From Imperialibacter sp. EC-SDR9 (lineage in GTDB: Bacteria > Bacteroidota > Bacteroidia > Cytophagales > Cyclobacteriaceae), in contig NZ_LR701584.1 in NCBI RefSeq assembly GCF_902498805.1, forward strand, positions 62,001 to 126,000: a stretch of 64,000 nt of DNA. The letters are read 5' to 3'. Position 1 is the stretch's first letter; every line of letters begins with the position of its first letter. The notes under the pieces are model-generated. The model was not told the DNA's origin. It searched no databases and worked only from the letters and a program-made list of their open reading frames with translations. This document shows positions 9,220 to 17,887 of the stretch, piece by piece. The translations under genes and the position numbers were made by a program.

Positions 9220-10121
9220 TTAAACCTATATCTGAAGTTTTTCGGAAAGCTCAACGGCTGCCCGTCGGCGCCAGCAATTTTATTAATTTTCAGAAGTCCT
9301 TCTCCACAAATAACCGTCGGCAACTCGCCGTCCTTAAATAGCACTTTACCAACGCCTCTGTTTTCAACAAAGTAGGGCTGAGCGACTTCAGCTTCAACTA
9401 TGATTATTTCCTGATCTCCCAAAGTGGCCCTCGCTCCTTTATATGGATATCCTACTGCGTCAATGAATCGTTTTATCTTATCCGAGGACTCTTGCCAGCA
9501 AATTCTGTAATCCTCCTCATCCCGCCAAACTGAGTACGTAGCCTCTTCTTCGTTCTGTTTCAAATGATGCAGCCCCTGTGCGGCTTTTATAGCATTTAGC
9601 AGATCCGAGAAAAGAGAAGCATATCCTTCTGACACTAGTTCAATCGCCTCCTGGATCTTGATAGGGTAGTCAATTCTGCTGCGATATTGACTTATTATTT
9701 CTCCCCTGTCATAATCGTCTGAACCCAAAAGACATGTTACTCCTATCTCTTTTTCGCCGTTGATCAGTGCAGAAACCAGTGGGTTAAATCCACGGTACTT
9801 AGGCAATAGCGAGTCATGGAAAACGATCAGCTCCTGATTATCAGATACCTTCACCATCCACCTCCACCCGATAGCGACAACGTATCTGGAACTCTCCAGC
9901 AGCTGCTGGCTGCTCGTCCGTGTCGAAAACCTCAATCCATTGGCTTCACAATAGACTTGAATCTCCCTTGAATAATCGTTGACAACTCCTTTGTCGCTAC
10001 CAACCACAACACCGTTAATAATGCCGAGGTTGTTCGGATCGATTGCCTTCAGGCACATCAGCCCCTTCAGGCCAATAGCCAGAATGGTAACTTTCTCTTG
10101 GAGTGTCGCTTGTGGCTGCAT
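9216..10121 (-). CDS. Formyltransferase-family protein (sugar N-formyltransferase candidate)
   Basis: A 301-residue protein with a methionyl-tRNA-formyltransferase-type fold. The signature FHDSLLPKYRGFNPL near residues 110-124 and DYDRGEII near 148-155 supply the conserved His and Asp used with N10-formyl-tetrahydrofolate. The Asn that normally sits two residues before the His is Val here. It directly precedes the WecE-like gene (4-base overlap), so the likely substrate is the C4 amino group of dTDP-Fuc4N. An alternative is a tRNA or other amine formyltransferase, but the genomic setting argues against that. Confidence 0.78.
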   Translation of the reverse strand: MQPQATLQEKVTILAIGLKGLMCLKAIDPNNLGIINGVVVGSDKGVVNDYSREIQVYCEANGLRFSTRTSSQQLLESSRYVVAIGWRWMVKVSDNQELIVFHDSLLPKYRGFNPLVSALINGEKEIGVTCLLGSDDYDRGEIISQYRSRIDYPIKIQEAIELVSEGYASLFSDLLNAIKAAQGLHHLKQNEEEATYSVWRDEEDYRICWQESSDKIKRFIDAVGYPYKGARATLGDQEIIIVEAEVAQPYFVENRGVGKVLFKDGELPTVICGEGLLKINKIAGADGQPLSFPKNFRYRFK

Positions 10122-10125
10122 TTTT

Positions 10126-10893
10126 TCACGCTAGTCGTTGGTAGCCGAGTTCATGCCCAACCTTTTCACACTTACTTGCTATTTTCTCAAAATTCTTTTG
10201 TCCAAAAAATTCCACCAGGCTGTCGGGGCTTGATCCCTTCGGCTGAAACTGTTTGTCGACGATATCGCTGATATCGTTCATACGGCCAAAGCCAAGTTGG
10301 TTCGAAATGTGGCCAATGACTCCTTCTTTATCGGCATTGAAGTCTTCATACCGGATCAACAGACATCCCGGATGGGAAGTCCAGCCAGGTTGGTCATTGG
10401 CTGCAAGCCAGTTGGCTATTAACGTGTCAATGTAATTTGCCTGGCCCTCACTTTTAAAAATATACCGCCAGTTCGGGTGAATCCTGCTTGGGTCAATGTG
10501 ATCCTCGTCTCCCGGCAAGTTTAGTCTGTTGAGAATGCTCCGTATATTGTCAAAAGGATTTCTGACAATAAATATAAACTTCTCGAGGCTGAAGAACTCA
10601 CTAACCTTGTCGATAAAAAAAGTGGCGGAAGGTTCTTTGATAATCTCTTTTGAAAAGGGATAACTAAATCGATTCACTAATTGCTTAATCGTCAATTCGT
10701 CCTCCAGAAGTTGAGTCCTATAGGGTTCCCAAAGGTATTTCGTATCGATGGTAGCCGATTTTCCAGTATATGCTGCCAACAGCCCGGTTATCGCCGAAGT
10801 GCCACTTTTTTGCAGACCAAAGACAAAGGTTGCATTTTTATTTGGCTTCTTAATTTTATTTAAAAGGCTCAGTTTAACTCCCAGGCTATACAT
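10126..10893 (-). CDS. Sulfotransferase-family protein
   Basis: The 255-residue protein has a PAPS-dependent sulfotransferase plan. FGLQKSGTSAITGLLAAY near the N-terminus is the 5'-phosphosulfate loop, and FIFIVRNPFDNIRSILNRL near residue 117 is the 3'-phosphate-binding segment. I place the start at the Met of MYSLGVKLSLL (8-base overlap with the upstream GT2 gene); an in-frame Met 22 codons earlier, base 10959, would give a much longer overlap. The gene lies between glycosyltransferase and formyltransferase genes, so sulfation of the polysaccharide or a sugar precursor is likely. No PAPS synthesis genes are in the window. Confidence 0.8.
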   Translation of the reverse strand: MYSLGVKLSLLNKIKKPNKNATFVFGLQKSGTSAITGLLAAYTGKSATIDTKYLWEPYRTQLLEDELTIKQLVNRFSYPFSKEIIKEPSATFFIDKVSEFFSLEKFIFIVRNPFDNIRSILNRLNLPGDEDHIDPSRIHPNWRYIFKSEGQANYIDTLIANWLAANDQPGWTSHPGCLLIRYEDFNADKEGVIGHISNQLGFGRMNDISDIVDKQFQPKGSSPDSLVEFFGQKNFEKIASKCEKVGHELGYQRLA

Positions 10894-11884
10894 TCTTCTT
10901 GGTAATCTTAAAATAAAAATAAGGGAAAAGAACAGCGGAGCGGTTAAACGCCCTGGCATATTCCAGATAGACAGATCTGACTCCAGCGCAGTCGATTTTC
11001 TCTACACCAAGTTTTCTAAGGGAAAATATAATTATAAAATAGCCCAACCACCTGTGATTGGAAATGGTGATAGTTAAAGGCAGTAATATGAACTTGGCTT
11101 TCAGGTGATTGAGAAGTTGCCGGCTTTGCTCTGAGTGGTTAAGTTTCGTCAGGAACAAGTCGACATCCTGGATGGCTACAAGGAAGCCATCCAATCCTTT
11201 TTTAGTCTTAATCAATGACGAGTGCGTAGCCGACCCCGGTCGGGTAGTCCTTTGATAGAAAACTTCGTTGTCAAACCCTACCCTGCTTGCTACAGAAAAT
11301 ACCTTGCCTACAAATAGCCCGTCTTCCAGATACGGCACGTCCCGGGGATAATCAACCTCAGCTTCTTTCAAAAAGGAGCGACGGAATAATATTCCCCACG
11401 ACCTGTCGGGATCTTTTACCCTTGGCCCTCTGGCAGCAAAATACGCATCAACCCCACTCCAAACCTCCTCTGCCTGCGCCTGATATTGCGTTTTCCATTC
11501 TGAAACCCCCTCCCTGTCGAAAATTTCAAAGCCCCCAAAAAGCACATCCACCTGCAAAGTGTGCGCCTTGTTATACAGGTTTGCTAACGTATTGGGCCGG
11601 ACATAATCGTCGGGGTCTATCGGCAGAATATACTCACCAGTTGCTCGTGCTATCGCATTGTTCCTTGCCATGGAAACCCCCTGGTTCTCCTGGTCAATTA
11701 AAATAATGTTCGAAAATTCGAGTTGGAGTTTTTCAATGAGCTGCTTTGAGTTGTCGGGAGAACCATCGTTCACCACGATAATCTCATACTCATCTTTGGC
11801 CAAATCCTGGTCTTCCAAACTTCGGACACACCTTTCCAGGTATTCCTCCACGTTATAAACAGGCACAATGATACTCAGCTTCAT
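10886..11884 (-). CDS. Glycosyltransferase family 2
   Basis: A GT-A fold glycosyltransferase of 332 residues starting MKLSIIVPVYNVEEYLERC. DGSPDNS near residue 40 and the metal-binding DPDD motif in LPIDPDDYVRP near 90 are standard for GT2. YLEDGLFVGK near 180 matches the catalytic ED region. The open frame extends 55 codons upstream, but the chosen ATG forms an exact ATGA overlap with the stop of the preceding glycosyltransferase gene and matches the family start. Acceptor and donor are unknown. Confidence 0.9.
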   Translation of the reverse strand: MKLSIIVPVYNVEEYLERCVRSLEDQDLAKDEYEIIVVNDGSPDNSKQLIEKLQLEFSNIILIDQENQGVSMARNNAIARATGEYILPIDPDDYVRPNTLANLYNKAHTLQVDVLFGGFEIFDREGVSEWKTQYQAQAEEVWSGVDAYFAARGPRVKDPDRSWGILFRRSFLKEAEVDYPRDVPYLEDGLFVGKVFSVASRVGFDNEVFYQRTTRPGSATHSSLIKTKKGLDGFLVAIQDVDLFLTKLNHSEQSRQLLNHLKAKFILLPLTITISNHRWLGYFIIIFSLRKLGVEKIDCAGVRSVYLEYARAFNRSAVLFPYFYFKITKKNV

Positions 11885-12855
11885 TGATAGAATATGTTCC
11901 CTTTGTTGGCTGGAAGTCGCTTTTTGGCTGCATATGCATACTGCCAGGGGTTCAGATAAACTGACAGCAAACGGAAAAACGTACGGGCAATGGCGGTGTT
12001 CTTGTTGGCACCGATCGCCAAAAAGAATTTCTTCACACCCTGCTCCCACTTTTCTTTGCCAACAATATCATTTGGTAAATGAGGGTGCGCCATTTGCTGT
12101 CGGATAGCAAATGCTTTCACCGACAGTGGTTTGAACAATCGAGCATCGCCAATATTATTGAGGGCCTTTGCATGCATGCGATAACCAACCGTGGGTGTGT
12201 GGAAGTAATACAATCGCTCACCAGCCCCGGTCAATTTAAGCCACATGGGGTAGTCTTCCACCAGCCTGTTGCTTTCATCATAGTTTCCTACTTGAGCCAG
12301 GGCCGTCCGATTGAAAAAATAGGAGGGTGTGTAATGCATACGATCCGATACCAGCAGCCTCTTCCATTGGTCATTGGCGGAAAATTCCGGATGCATCAGG
12401 TTGTCGGGAAACTGTGCCGGTATCACTCTCAGGAAGTTCCCCTTTTGAAAATTGTCGACATACACTTCGACCTGGGAGAAAATAACCCGGGCGTCGGGGT
12501 TCTTATTGGCGAACCGCATATTGTCTTCGATGCAATTGGGCATTAAAATGTCATCACCGGCAATAAATTTGATCCAATCAGCCTGAGCTGCCCTAATGCA
12601 TCGGTTACAATTGGCAGATACACCGGTGTTGTGCGGAACTGTTATTATTTTGGTATCAACAAACCGCCGGCTATTGTCGGGGCTTTCAAGCCATTTTTTT
12701 GCCAGCTCCACGCTATTATCAGAAGAAGCATCGTCAGAAATAATCAGCTCCAATTGTTGATAAGATTGCTCTTTCACACTATCAAGTGTGTCGACAATTG
12801 TTTTTGCCGAATTAAAAGCAGTAACAGCCACAGTGACTAGCTCAGGTTTCGCCAT
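11881..12855 (-). CDS. Glycosyltransferase family 2
   Basis: The 324-residue protein has the GT2 layout: VTVAVTAFNSAKTIVDTLDS at the start, SDDASSDNS near residue 40, IKFIAGDDILMPN near 92-104 with the metal-binding acidic pair, and VEDYPMWLKL near 200 as the catalytic base region. It is translationally coupled to the next GT2 gene through an ATGA overlap and begins 2 bases after the flippase gene ends. It probably adds one sugar of the repeat unit on the cytoplasmic face of the membrane. Confidence 0.9.
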   Translation of the reverse strand: MAKPELVTVAVTAFNSAKTIVDTLDSVKEQSYQQLELIISDDASSDNSVELAKKWLESPDNSRRFVDTKIITVPHNTGVSANCNRCIRAAQADWIKFIAGDDILMPNCIEDNMRFANKNPDARVIFSQVEVYVDNFQKGNFLRVIPAQFPDNLMHPEFSANDQWKRLLVSDRMHYTPSYFFNRTALAQVGNYDESNRLVEDYPMWLKLTGAGERLYYFHTPTVGYRMHAKALNNIGDARLFKPLSVKAFAIRQQMAHPHLPNDIVGKEKWEQGVKKFFLAIGANKNTAIARTFFRLLSVYLNPWQYAYAAKKRLPANKGNIFYQ

Positions 12856-12857
12856 CT

Positions 12858-14345
12858 CTAACGTTTTCTAAACCTGGTTGCCACGTTTTGTATCGCACCC
12901 CTGATATCCATCAACTGGTTAAGCTTTTGCAAAGAGAACCACCCTACTAAAATTAGAAAGAATCCCCCACTCAGGTAAGCCATGGGGTAGTTCAGGTATT
13001 TGGCTGAAAGCGCCGATGCCAGCACAAGCACAAAGAGAATCAGCACTATCTTCCATTGGCTACTATTGAAAGAAAATCCATAAATCCATTTCATAACCAC
13101 CAGCAGCGTGCAAAAACTCAACAAGTAGGAGCAGCCAAGTGCTACCCCTAATCCTTCCAGACCAAACTGCTGATAAAAGAAAATATTTAGTGCCAGCTGA
13201 ATGAGAGCGGCAGATGCTTCTGTCACAAGAAATACCCTATTGTTGCCTGAAGCAATAAATATATAGCCCAACACCCACACCGGGGCTTTGAGAAACACGC
13301 CTACGACTGCCCACAATAAATAAGGTATGACCGACAAAAACTGCTCACTGAGGAGGAGTTTTATAAAAACAGGAGCTGTCAATATCAGAACAACCAGTAG
13401 GGGAGCCAGAATCAGGAGCATGAGCTCCAGTTGCTGGTGAACCACCTGTTTCCATTCCTCTGTCTTTAGATTGATTTTTTCTGCCAAGCGGGGGAAATAG
13501 TCGGTGGCCAGGGCCGTAAACACCAGACCCACATAGGTATTGGTGATGGTGAGGCCGGCATTGTACAAACCCACGTCGGCTTCAGACCCCTGCCGATTGA
13601 TAAACGTGAGAAGTACGAAGGAGATTCCTGAGGTCATGAGCATGCTGGCGGACAGACTGATGCCCAATTTTGCCATGTCGAGGCCCTGAAAGAAGGTTCG
13701 CTTGTAGTTCAGGTTGGCTGATTCGATCTTAACTTCCCGATTTTTGAAAAACAGCGCTATCACGAAATTGGCCATGGCTGTGGCTAAGATGGCAGGAACA
13801 ATCCCCTGAATTCCAAAAAAGTAAAAAAGAGGTACTGCCACCAGCAATCCAGCCAGGCTGCCCAATACATTGGCGCTGGCGAGGGCTTTCAGGCGTCTAA
13901 GGCCTCGCAAAAGGGTGTAAATCCCACCACTAACCGCACCAAAGACAAAAGTCACTGAAAGAAGCCTGAAAGCCCAGGCGTAACTGTCGTTTTGAAAGAC
14001 ATATTGGCTCAGGAATGGAGCGCCAAAAAAAGTAAGGCTCCCGCCAAGTAGCGCAGTGAACCAAATCCATCTTTTAAAGACTGTATAGGTGACAGCAATT
14101 TTTCCTGGGTCATTGCTCGAGGAAGCAATATCACGCACCGCTGACTGTGGCAAACCAAGATTGGTGATGTTCTGCAGCATTTGAATGGTGGTCATAAAGA
14201 GCCCGTTAATACCCATTCCGGCCGGTCCAAGCAGCACCGCTACAAATTTTCCTCTGATGATGGTGATGATGATGTTAAATACCTGAACGCCTCCAAACAG
14301 CGAGGTTGATTTAAAAATCGATCTGTAGGAGGATTTATCTGACAT
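12858..14345 (-). CDS. wzx: Wzx-type polysaccharide flippase
   Basis: A roughly 495-residue protein with 12-14 hydrophobic segments and the O-antigen translocase layout of the MOP superfamily. The N-terminal stretch FKSTSLFGGVQVFNIIITII followed by RGKFVAVLLGPAGMGINGLF is typical. It would flip the undecaprenyl-linked repeat unit to the periplasm for polymerisation. I chose the ATG at 14345 (MSDKSSYRS), since the residues before it look like read-through of a non-coding leader. It sits between the aminotransferase/acyltransferase genes and the GT2 genes. Confidence 0.9.
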   Translation of the reverse strand: MSDKSSYRSIFKSTSLFGGVQVFNIIITIIRGKFVAVLLGPAGMGINGLFMTTIQMLQNITNLGLPQSAVRDIASSSNDPGKIAVTYTVFKRWIWFTALLGGSLTFFGAPFLSQYVFQNDSYAWAFRLLSVTFVFGAVSGGIYTLLRGLRRLKALASANVLGSLAGLLVAVPLFYFFGIQGIVPAILATAMANFVIALFFKNREVKIESANLNYKRTFFQGLDMAKLGISLSASMLMTSGISFVLLTFINRQGSEADVGLYNAGLTITNTYVGLVFTALATDYFPRLAEKINLKTEEWKQVVHQQLELMLLILAPLLVVLILTAPVFIKLLLSEQFLSVIPYLLWAVVGVFLKAPVWVLGYIFIASGNNRVFLVTEASAALIQLALNIFFYQQFGLEGLGVALGCSYLLSFCTLLVVMKWIYGFSFNSSQWKIVLILFVLVLASALSAKYLNYPMAYLSGGFFLILVGWFSLQKLNQLMDIRGAIQNVATRFRKR

Positions 14346-14402
14346 TAGTGTTTCTGGTAGCCAAAGTAACAACAGGCGAAACAGCCCTCTGGAGCAACAA
14401 GG

Positions 14403-15533
14403 TTATGCACTAAATTCATTGACAGCTTGTATGACAAAGTCTGCTTCCTCCCCCGCCAATACCTGACTGATCGGCAGGCTCAATACCTGTTCCGCTATTT
14501 GCTCACTGACAGGATAACTAAAATGGCCGTATTCCAGGTAGGCCATTTGCTTGTGAGGAGGTGTTGGGTAATGAATAAGGGTTTGGATACCCCTGGCAGT
14601 GAGGTGATTTTGCAAGGCTTCCCGTTGCTTTGCTTTGATCACAAAAAGGTGCCATACGTGTCCATTTCTATCGGCGCTTCCCTCCTGCGCCTGCGGGTAC
14701 GAGGGCAGTTCAATAAGCGGGTTCGTGATGCCAGCCAGGTAGCGATCGGCCACTTCCCGCCTTCGCTCATTCCCGGCGTCGAGCGCTTTCAGTTTCACTA
14801 ATAAAAAGGCGGCTTGTATTTCGTCGAGACGGCTGTTGATGCCCTTGTACAAGTGTTCGTATTTTCTTCCGCTGCCGTAGTTGGCAATGGCTTTTACCTT
14901 TTGTGCCAGGTCTGCGTCGGCTGTAGCTACCGCTCCCCCGTCGCCTAAAGCACCAAGGTTTTTTCCCGGGTAAAAGCTGAAAGCAGCAGCATGCCCGAGT
15001 GAGCCGGTCTTTCTGCCTTTCCACTCGGCCCCCACGGCCTGTGCATTGTCTTCAATAATTTTTAGCTGATACTTTTCAGCCAGGCGTTCCAGCTCCTCCG
15101 ACCAGCACACCCTGCCATAAAGATGAACCACCAAAATAGCTTTGGTTTTGGGTGTGATTAGCCGCTCAATCAAGCCAATGTCCATATTGAAACTGGCCGG
15201 ATCCGGCTCCACAAATATAGGAACCAGCTTATTGTCGGTCACTGCCAGTGTGGAAGCGATAAAGGTATGAGCAGGTACAATGACCTCGTCGCCATCGTTT
15301 AAAACTCCCTGCTCTTTATAAGATTGAAAGATGAGTTTGAGGGCATCCAGCCCGTTGGCTACGCCAATTACATGCTTCGCACCGGTGTAGATCGCAAATT
15401 CCTTCTCAAATTTTGTCAGGAAGTCCCCATTTAGAAACCAGCCAGAATCAATCACTTCCGTGACCGCCTGAATCAATTCAGCTCTATGCTCCTGATTGAT
15501 TTTTAGTAAATCGAGAAACTTAATTTCACTCAT
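14403..15533 (-). CDS. DegT/DnrJ/EryC1-family sugar aminotransferase (FdtB/QdtB-like)
   Basis: A 376-residue PLP enzyme. Asp162 in IIEDNAQAVGA and Lys191 in FSFYPGKNLGALGDGG are the expected cofactor residues. The start FLDLLKINQEHRAEL and the motif FYPGKNLGALGDGGA match aminotransferases that make dTDP-3-amino-3,6-dideoxyhexoses. The same operon supplies FdtA-type 3,4-ketoisomerases and, overlapping by 8 bases upstream, a left-handed beta-helix acyltransferase, which together make a complete dTDP-Fuc3NAc or dTDP-Qui3NAc branch. The exact sugar stereochemistry cannot be read from sequence. Confidence 0.88.
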   Translation of the reverse strand: MSEIKFLDLLKINQEHRAELIQAVTEVIDSGWFLNGDFLTKFEKEFAIYTGAKHVIGVANGLDALKLIFQSYKEQGVLNDGDEVIVPAHTFIASTLAVTDNKLVPIFVEPDPASFNMDIGLIERLITPKTKAILVVHLYGRVCWSEELERLAEKYQLKIIEDNAQAVGAEWKGRKTGSLGHAAAFSFYPGKNLGALGDGGAVATADADLAQKVKAIANYGSGRKYEHLYKGINSRLDEIQAAFLLVKLKALDAGNERRREVADRYLAGITNPLIELPSYPQAQEGSADRNGHVWHLFVIKAKQREALQNHLTARGIQTLIHYPTPPHKQMAYLEYGHFSYPVSEQIAEQVLSLPISQVLAGEEADFVIQAVNEFSA

Positions 15534-16026
15534 GCAGCTTGCCTATTTCCTTATCAGTCAGCGCCCTTATCAGCTTTGCCGGGCTTCCCCCAATAATGGA
15601 ATAGTCGGGAAAGCTCTTTGTTACAAAACTGTTTACGCCTACAATACAAAACTTGCCCAATTCAACACCAGGCATGATAACCGAGGATGCACCAATCCAA
15701 CAATCATTGCCAATTATGACAGGAATTCGTTCAATAGGGAATATCCTTTGAAAGGCCTTCGACGCATTTGGCCCGGAGGCCGACATGATGTGCACATTTT
15801 GTGCAATGCTAACATTCGCTCCAATCGTCACTTTCTCCAAGTAACCATCGATGGTGGTGTTCATTCCAACGTAACACTCTTTCCCTATCTCGAGAATGAA
15901 CTCAGGGCTACCAAATATGCTACATCGTTTAGCTATACGGGTGTTGTCCCCAATATCTACATTATTAAAATTGGAAGAAGGATCAATTTCAACGTCTTTT
16001 CCCAGAATGATGTTGGAAAATTTCAT
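15526..16026 (-). CDS. Left-handed beta-helix acyltransferase (sugar O/N-acetyltransferase)
   Basis: The 166-residue protein shows hexapeptide repeats ([LIV]-G-x-x-x) across most of its length, for example VDIGDNTRIAKR, VTIGANVSIAQNVHI and VIIGNDCWIGASSVIMPGV, ending in IGGSPAKLIRALTD, the standard LbH acyltransferase cap. HIMSA near residue 78 probably carries the catalytic His. Such enzymes use acetyl-CoA. Because the gene overlaps the 3-aminotransferase gene, N-acetylation of the dTDP-3-amino sugar (FdtC or QdtC role) is the likeliest function; O-acetylation of the polymer is the alternative. Confidence 0.82.
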   Translation of the reverse strand: MKFSNIILGKDVEIDPSSNFNNVDIGDNTRIAKRCSIFGSPEFILEIGKECYVGMNTTIDGYLEKVTIGANVSIAQNVHIMSASGPNASKAFQRIFPIERIPVIIGNDCWIGASSVIMPGVELGKFCIVGVNSFVTKSFPDYSIIGGSPAKLIRALTDKEIGKLHE

Positions 16027-16937
16027 TTCAGGTTGATTTTTATGTTGTTTAAAAAATAGGTCAAATCAGGCTTTTTTAATGCCTGATGCACCGGAATAAA
16101 GAATGTATCTTCGCCGTAAAAGATGCTACATTGAATCCCTTTTTCCCATAATGCTTCCTTGAGTTCGGGCAGGTTAAGCAGACCGTTAACGCTAAAGAGA
16201 CAAGCTCCTGGCACTATTCCGTCACTGAGAGAAATGCGTTCACTGAATCCCATGCTGGTGAGCCCGTTAATGAGAAAATGATAGTTCTCAATTCGTTGGC
16301 TCGCAATGTCAGCGGTTTTTCGCAAGAAGTGGGAAGCCACCTTTTGTATGTAGTTGTGCTCTTGGTTCGGCAGAGGATGCTGAGAAAACTTCTCGTCATC
16401 CAGGCCCTCCTTCATTGTCAGGAGCCCCCCTATTTGAACGGGGAATATCTTGGGAAAACTGTAAATGGTGAAGTCTCCCAAAAGCCCCGTGTTTCCAGCT
16501 GTATTGTGAGACAAAAAGGAATAGGCACAATCCTCAATAATTGGCAAGCCATGCTCTTGCAGGCCAGCTACGTCCTCCAAAGGGTAGCCAAACTCGTGAT
16601 TGACAAAAAGCACTTTTGTAGCCTGCTCAATTTTTCTTGACCATTTACAAAACCGCTCGATCTCATTTGTCACGCAACTGCTGATATAGAAATTATTGGT
16701 GGTGGTGATAATGGTGACCACATCATCCGGCTGCAAATGATAATGAGAAAGCGCCTGGTGAATGGCGGCTCTTCCCGACATGCAATACTTGTAACGACGA
16801 GAGGCGAATCGTTCTCCGAAATACGTTTCAGCATAGTCGTCGGATGGTAATTCATGATTGAGCGCCACATCAGCAGTGCTAAATGGACTTAGCCGGTAAG
16901 TTGGAAGAAGGTATTTGTCGGGGTTAGTTATGACCAT
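16023..16937 (-). CDS. Short, divergent DegT-like PLP aminotransferase
   Basis: A 304-residue protein with the DegT/DnrJ core but 60-80 residues shorter than the family norm. MSGRAAIHQAL near residues 53-63 is the phosphate-binding start of the large domain, IIEDCAYSFLS near 133-143 supplies Asp136, and FTIYSFPKIFPVQIGG near 156-171 supplies Lys163. The C-terminal small domain is abbreviated. All three cofactor positions are present, so it may be active. It overlaps the acyltransferase gene by 4 bases. Role in the pathway is uncertain: a second amino sugar or a partner subunit. Confidence 0.65.
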   Translation of the reverse strand: MVITNPDKYLLPTYRLSPFSTADVALNHELPSDDYAETYFGERFASRRYKYCMSGRAAIHQALSHYHLQPDDVVTIITTTNNFYISSCVTNEIERFCKWSRKIEQATKVLFVNHEFGYPLEDVAGLQEHGLPIIEDCAYSFLSHNTAGNTGLLGDFTIYSFPKIFPVQIGGLLTMKEGLDDEKFSQHPLPNQEHNYIQKVASHFLRKTADIASQRIENYHFLINGLTSMGFSERISLSDGIVPGACLFSVNGLLNLPELKEALWEKGIQCSIFYGEDTFFIPVHQALKKPDLTYFLNNIKINLK

Positions 16938-16941
16938 TCTT

Positions 16942-17868
16942 TCAAACTGACCAAATATAAGAAGGCTTAATACTCACCTCACAACCAATACTCTCTTTGA
17001 AATCACACAAACCGTAGTTAGGCAGAGAGTCTTCAGTCGATGGGCCAATGTCCAATACCTTTTTTCCAGCGTTTCGATAATGCTCAAAAAGCTGACAGGC
17101 CAGGAAATTAACGGGTCGCAAGTGAGAGTACTCTACCATATCACCCCAGTAGATCACCTGCATGATGTCGTCCGTTACAGCGAATACAATAGCAGCAGCA
17201 ACAGCTGCGTCATCTTTTGTCGCCAGAAAAAAATCAGCTTCAATAATTTTGGTGGTGCTGAGCATCTGCTGCCAGGTCATTCGCAAAGGATAGCCTTTGG
17301 CTGCCCTGTTGGTCGCTATCACCCTGTAGGCTGCCTCTTGCTCATTTGGTGTGGTGCACACCCTGAGCGCCAGTTTGTTGGCCAGGGCGTTGTTCAGGTT
17401 TTTTCTGGCGTTTTTCCGCAATAGACTGGCATAGGGCAGCTCCGTTTCCAGGTCGAGAGCGTAATTGAGATCCATATTTTTCTGGACAAACTCTTTTCTA
17501 TAAAGCACATTGGTCACTTTCGATAGCACCGAAGGGTCGTAAAGCAGTGGCGGTGGAGTGATAACCAGCTCCGTAAGGAGGTTGCCGGCTATCCAGCTTT
17601 TCAAAGCATCGACGGCTTCGTCGAGTTGCTCCAGCGACGGACTACCGGCCATAGAAAACCCTCCAAATGGCGCCGAAAAAGGAGATTTTGCTGTCGCTCC
17701 TTTTACGCCGAGAATCAACCCCATGCGTACTTTTGAATCCTTAAATACTAAGAATTTTATGTCGTCTACCTTGTCAGCGTTGAGGGTATTAAAGCCGACG
17801 GTATTGAACACGTGAGCAGCGCTGAGCAGCGTGTTGTATTCTTGTCCCGATACCTCAACTATTTCCAT
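16942..17868 (-). CDS. GNAT/FemAB-like acyltransferase
   Basis: A 308-residue protein resembling the FemAB-like double-GNAT proteins (Acetyltransf_6 type). The second half shows the characteristic order LRKNARKNLNNALANKLALRV near residues 151-171, a central strand ADDAAVAAAIVFAVTDDIMQVIYWG and KKVLDIGPSTEDSLPNYGLCDFKESIG near the C-terminus. Such proteins transfer acyl or aminoacyl groups to amino sugars or peptides. It follows the two FdtA-type genes with a 19-base gap. A role in decorating an amino sugar of the repeat unit is inferred. Confidence 0.7.
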   Translation of the reverse strand: MEIVEVSGQEYNTLLSAAHVFNTVGFNTLNADKVDDIKFLVFKDSKVRMGLILGVKGATAKSPFSAPFGGFSMAGSPSLEQLDEAVDALKSWIAGNLLTELVITPPPLLYDPSVLSKVTNVLYRKEFVQKNMDLNYALDLETELPYASLLRKNARKNLNNALANKLALRVCTTPNEQEAAYRVIATNRAAKGYPLRMTWQQMLSTTKIIEADFFLATKDDAAVAAAIVFAVTDDIMQVIYWGDMVEYSHLRPVNFLACQLFEHYRNAGKKVLDIGPSTEDSLPNYGLCDFKESIGCEVSIKPSYIWSV

Positions 17869-17887
17869 GTAATTAAAAGCTTTGGCG

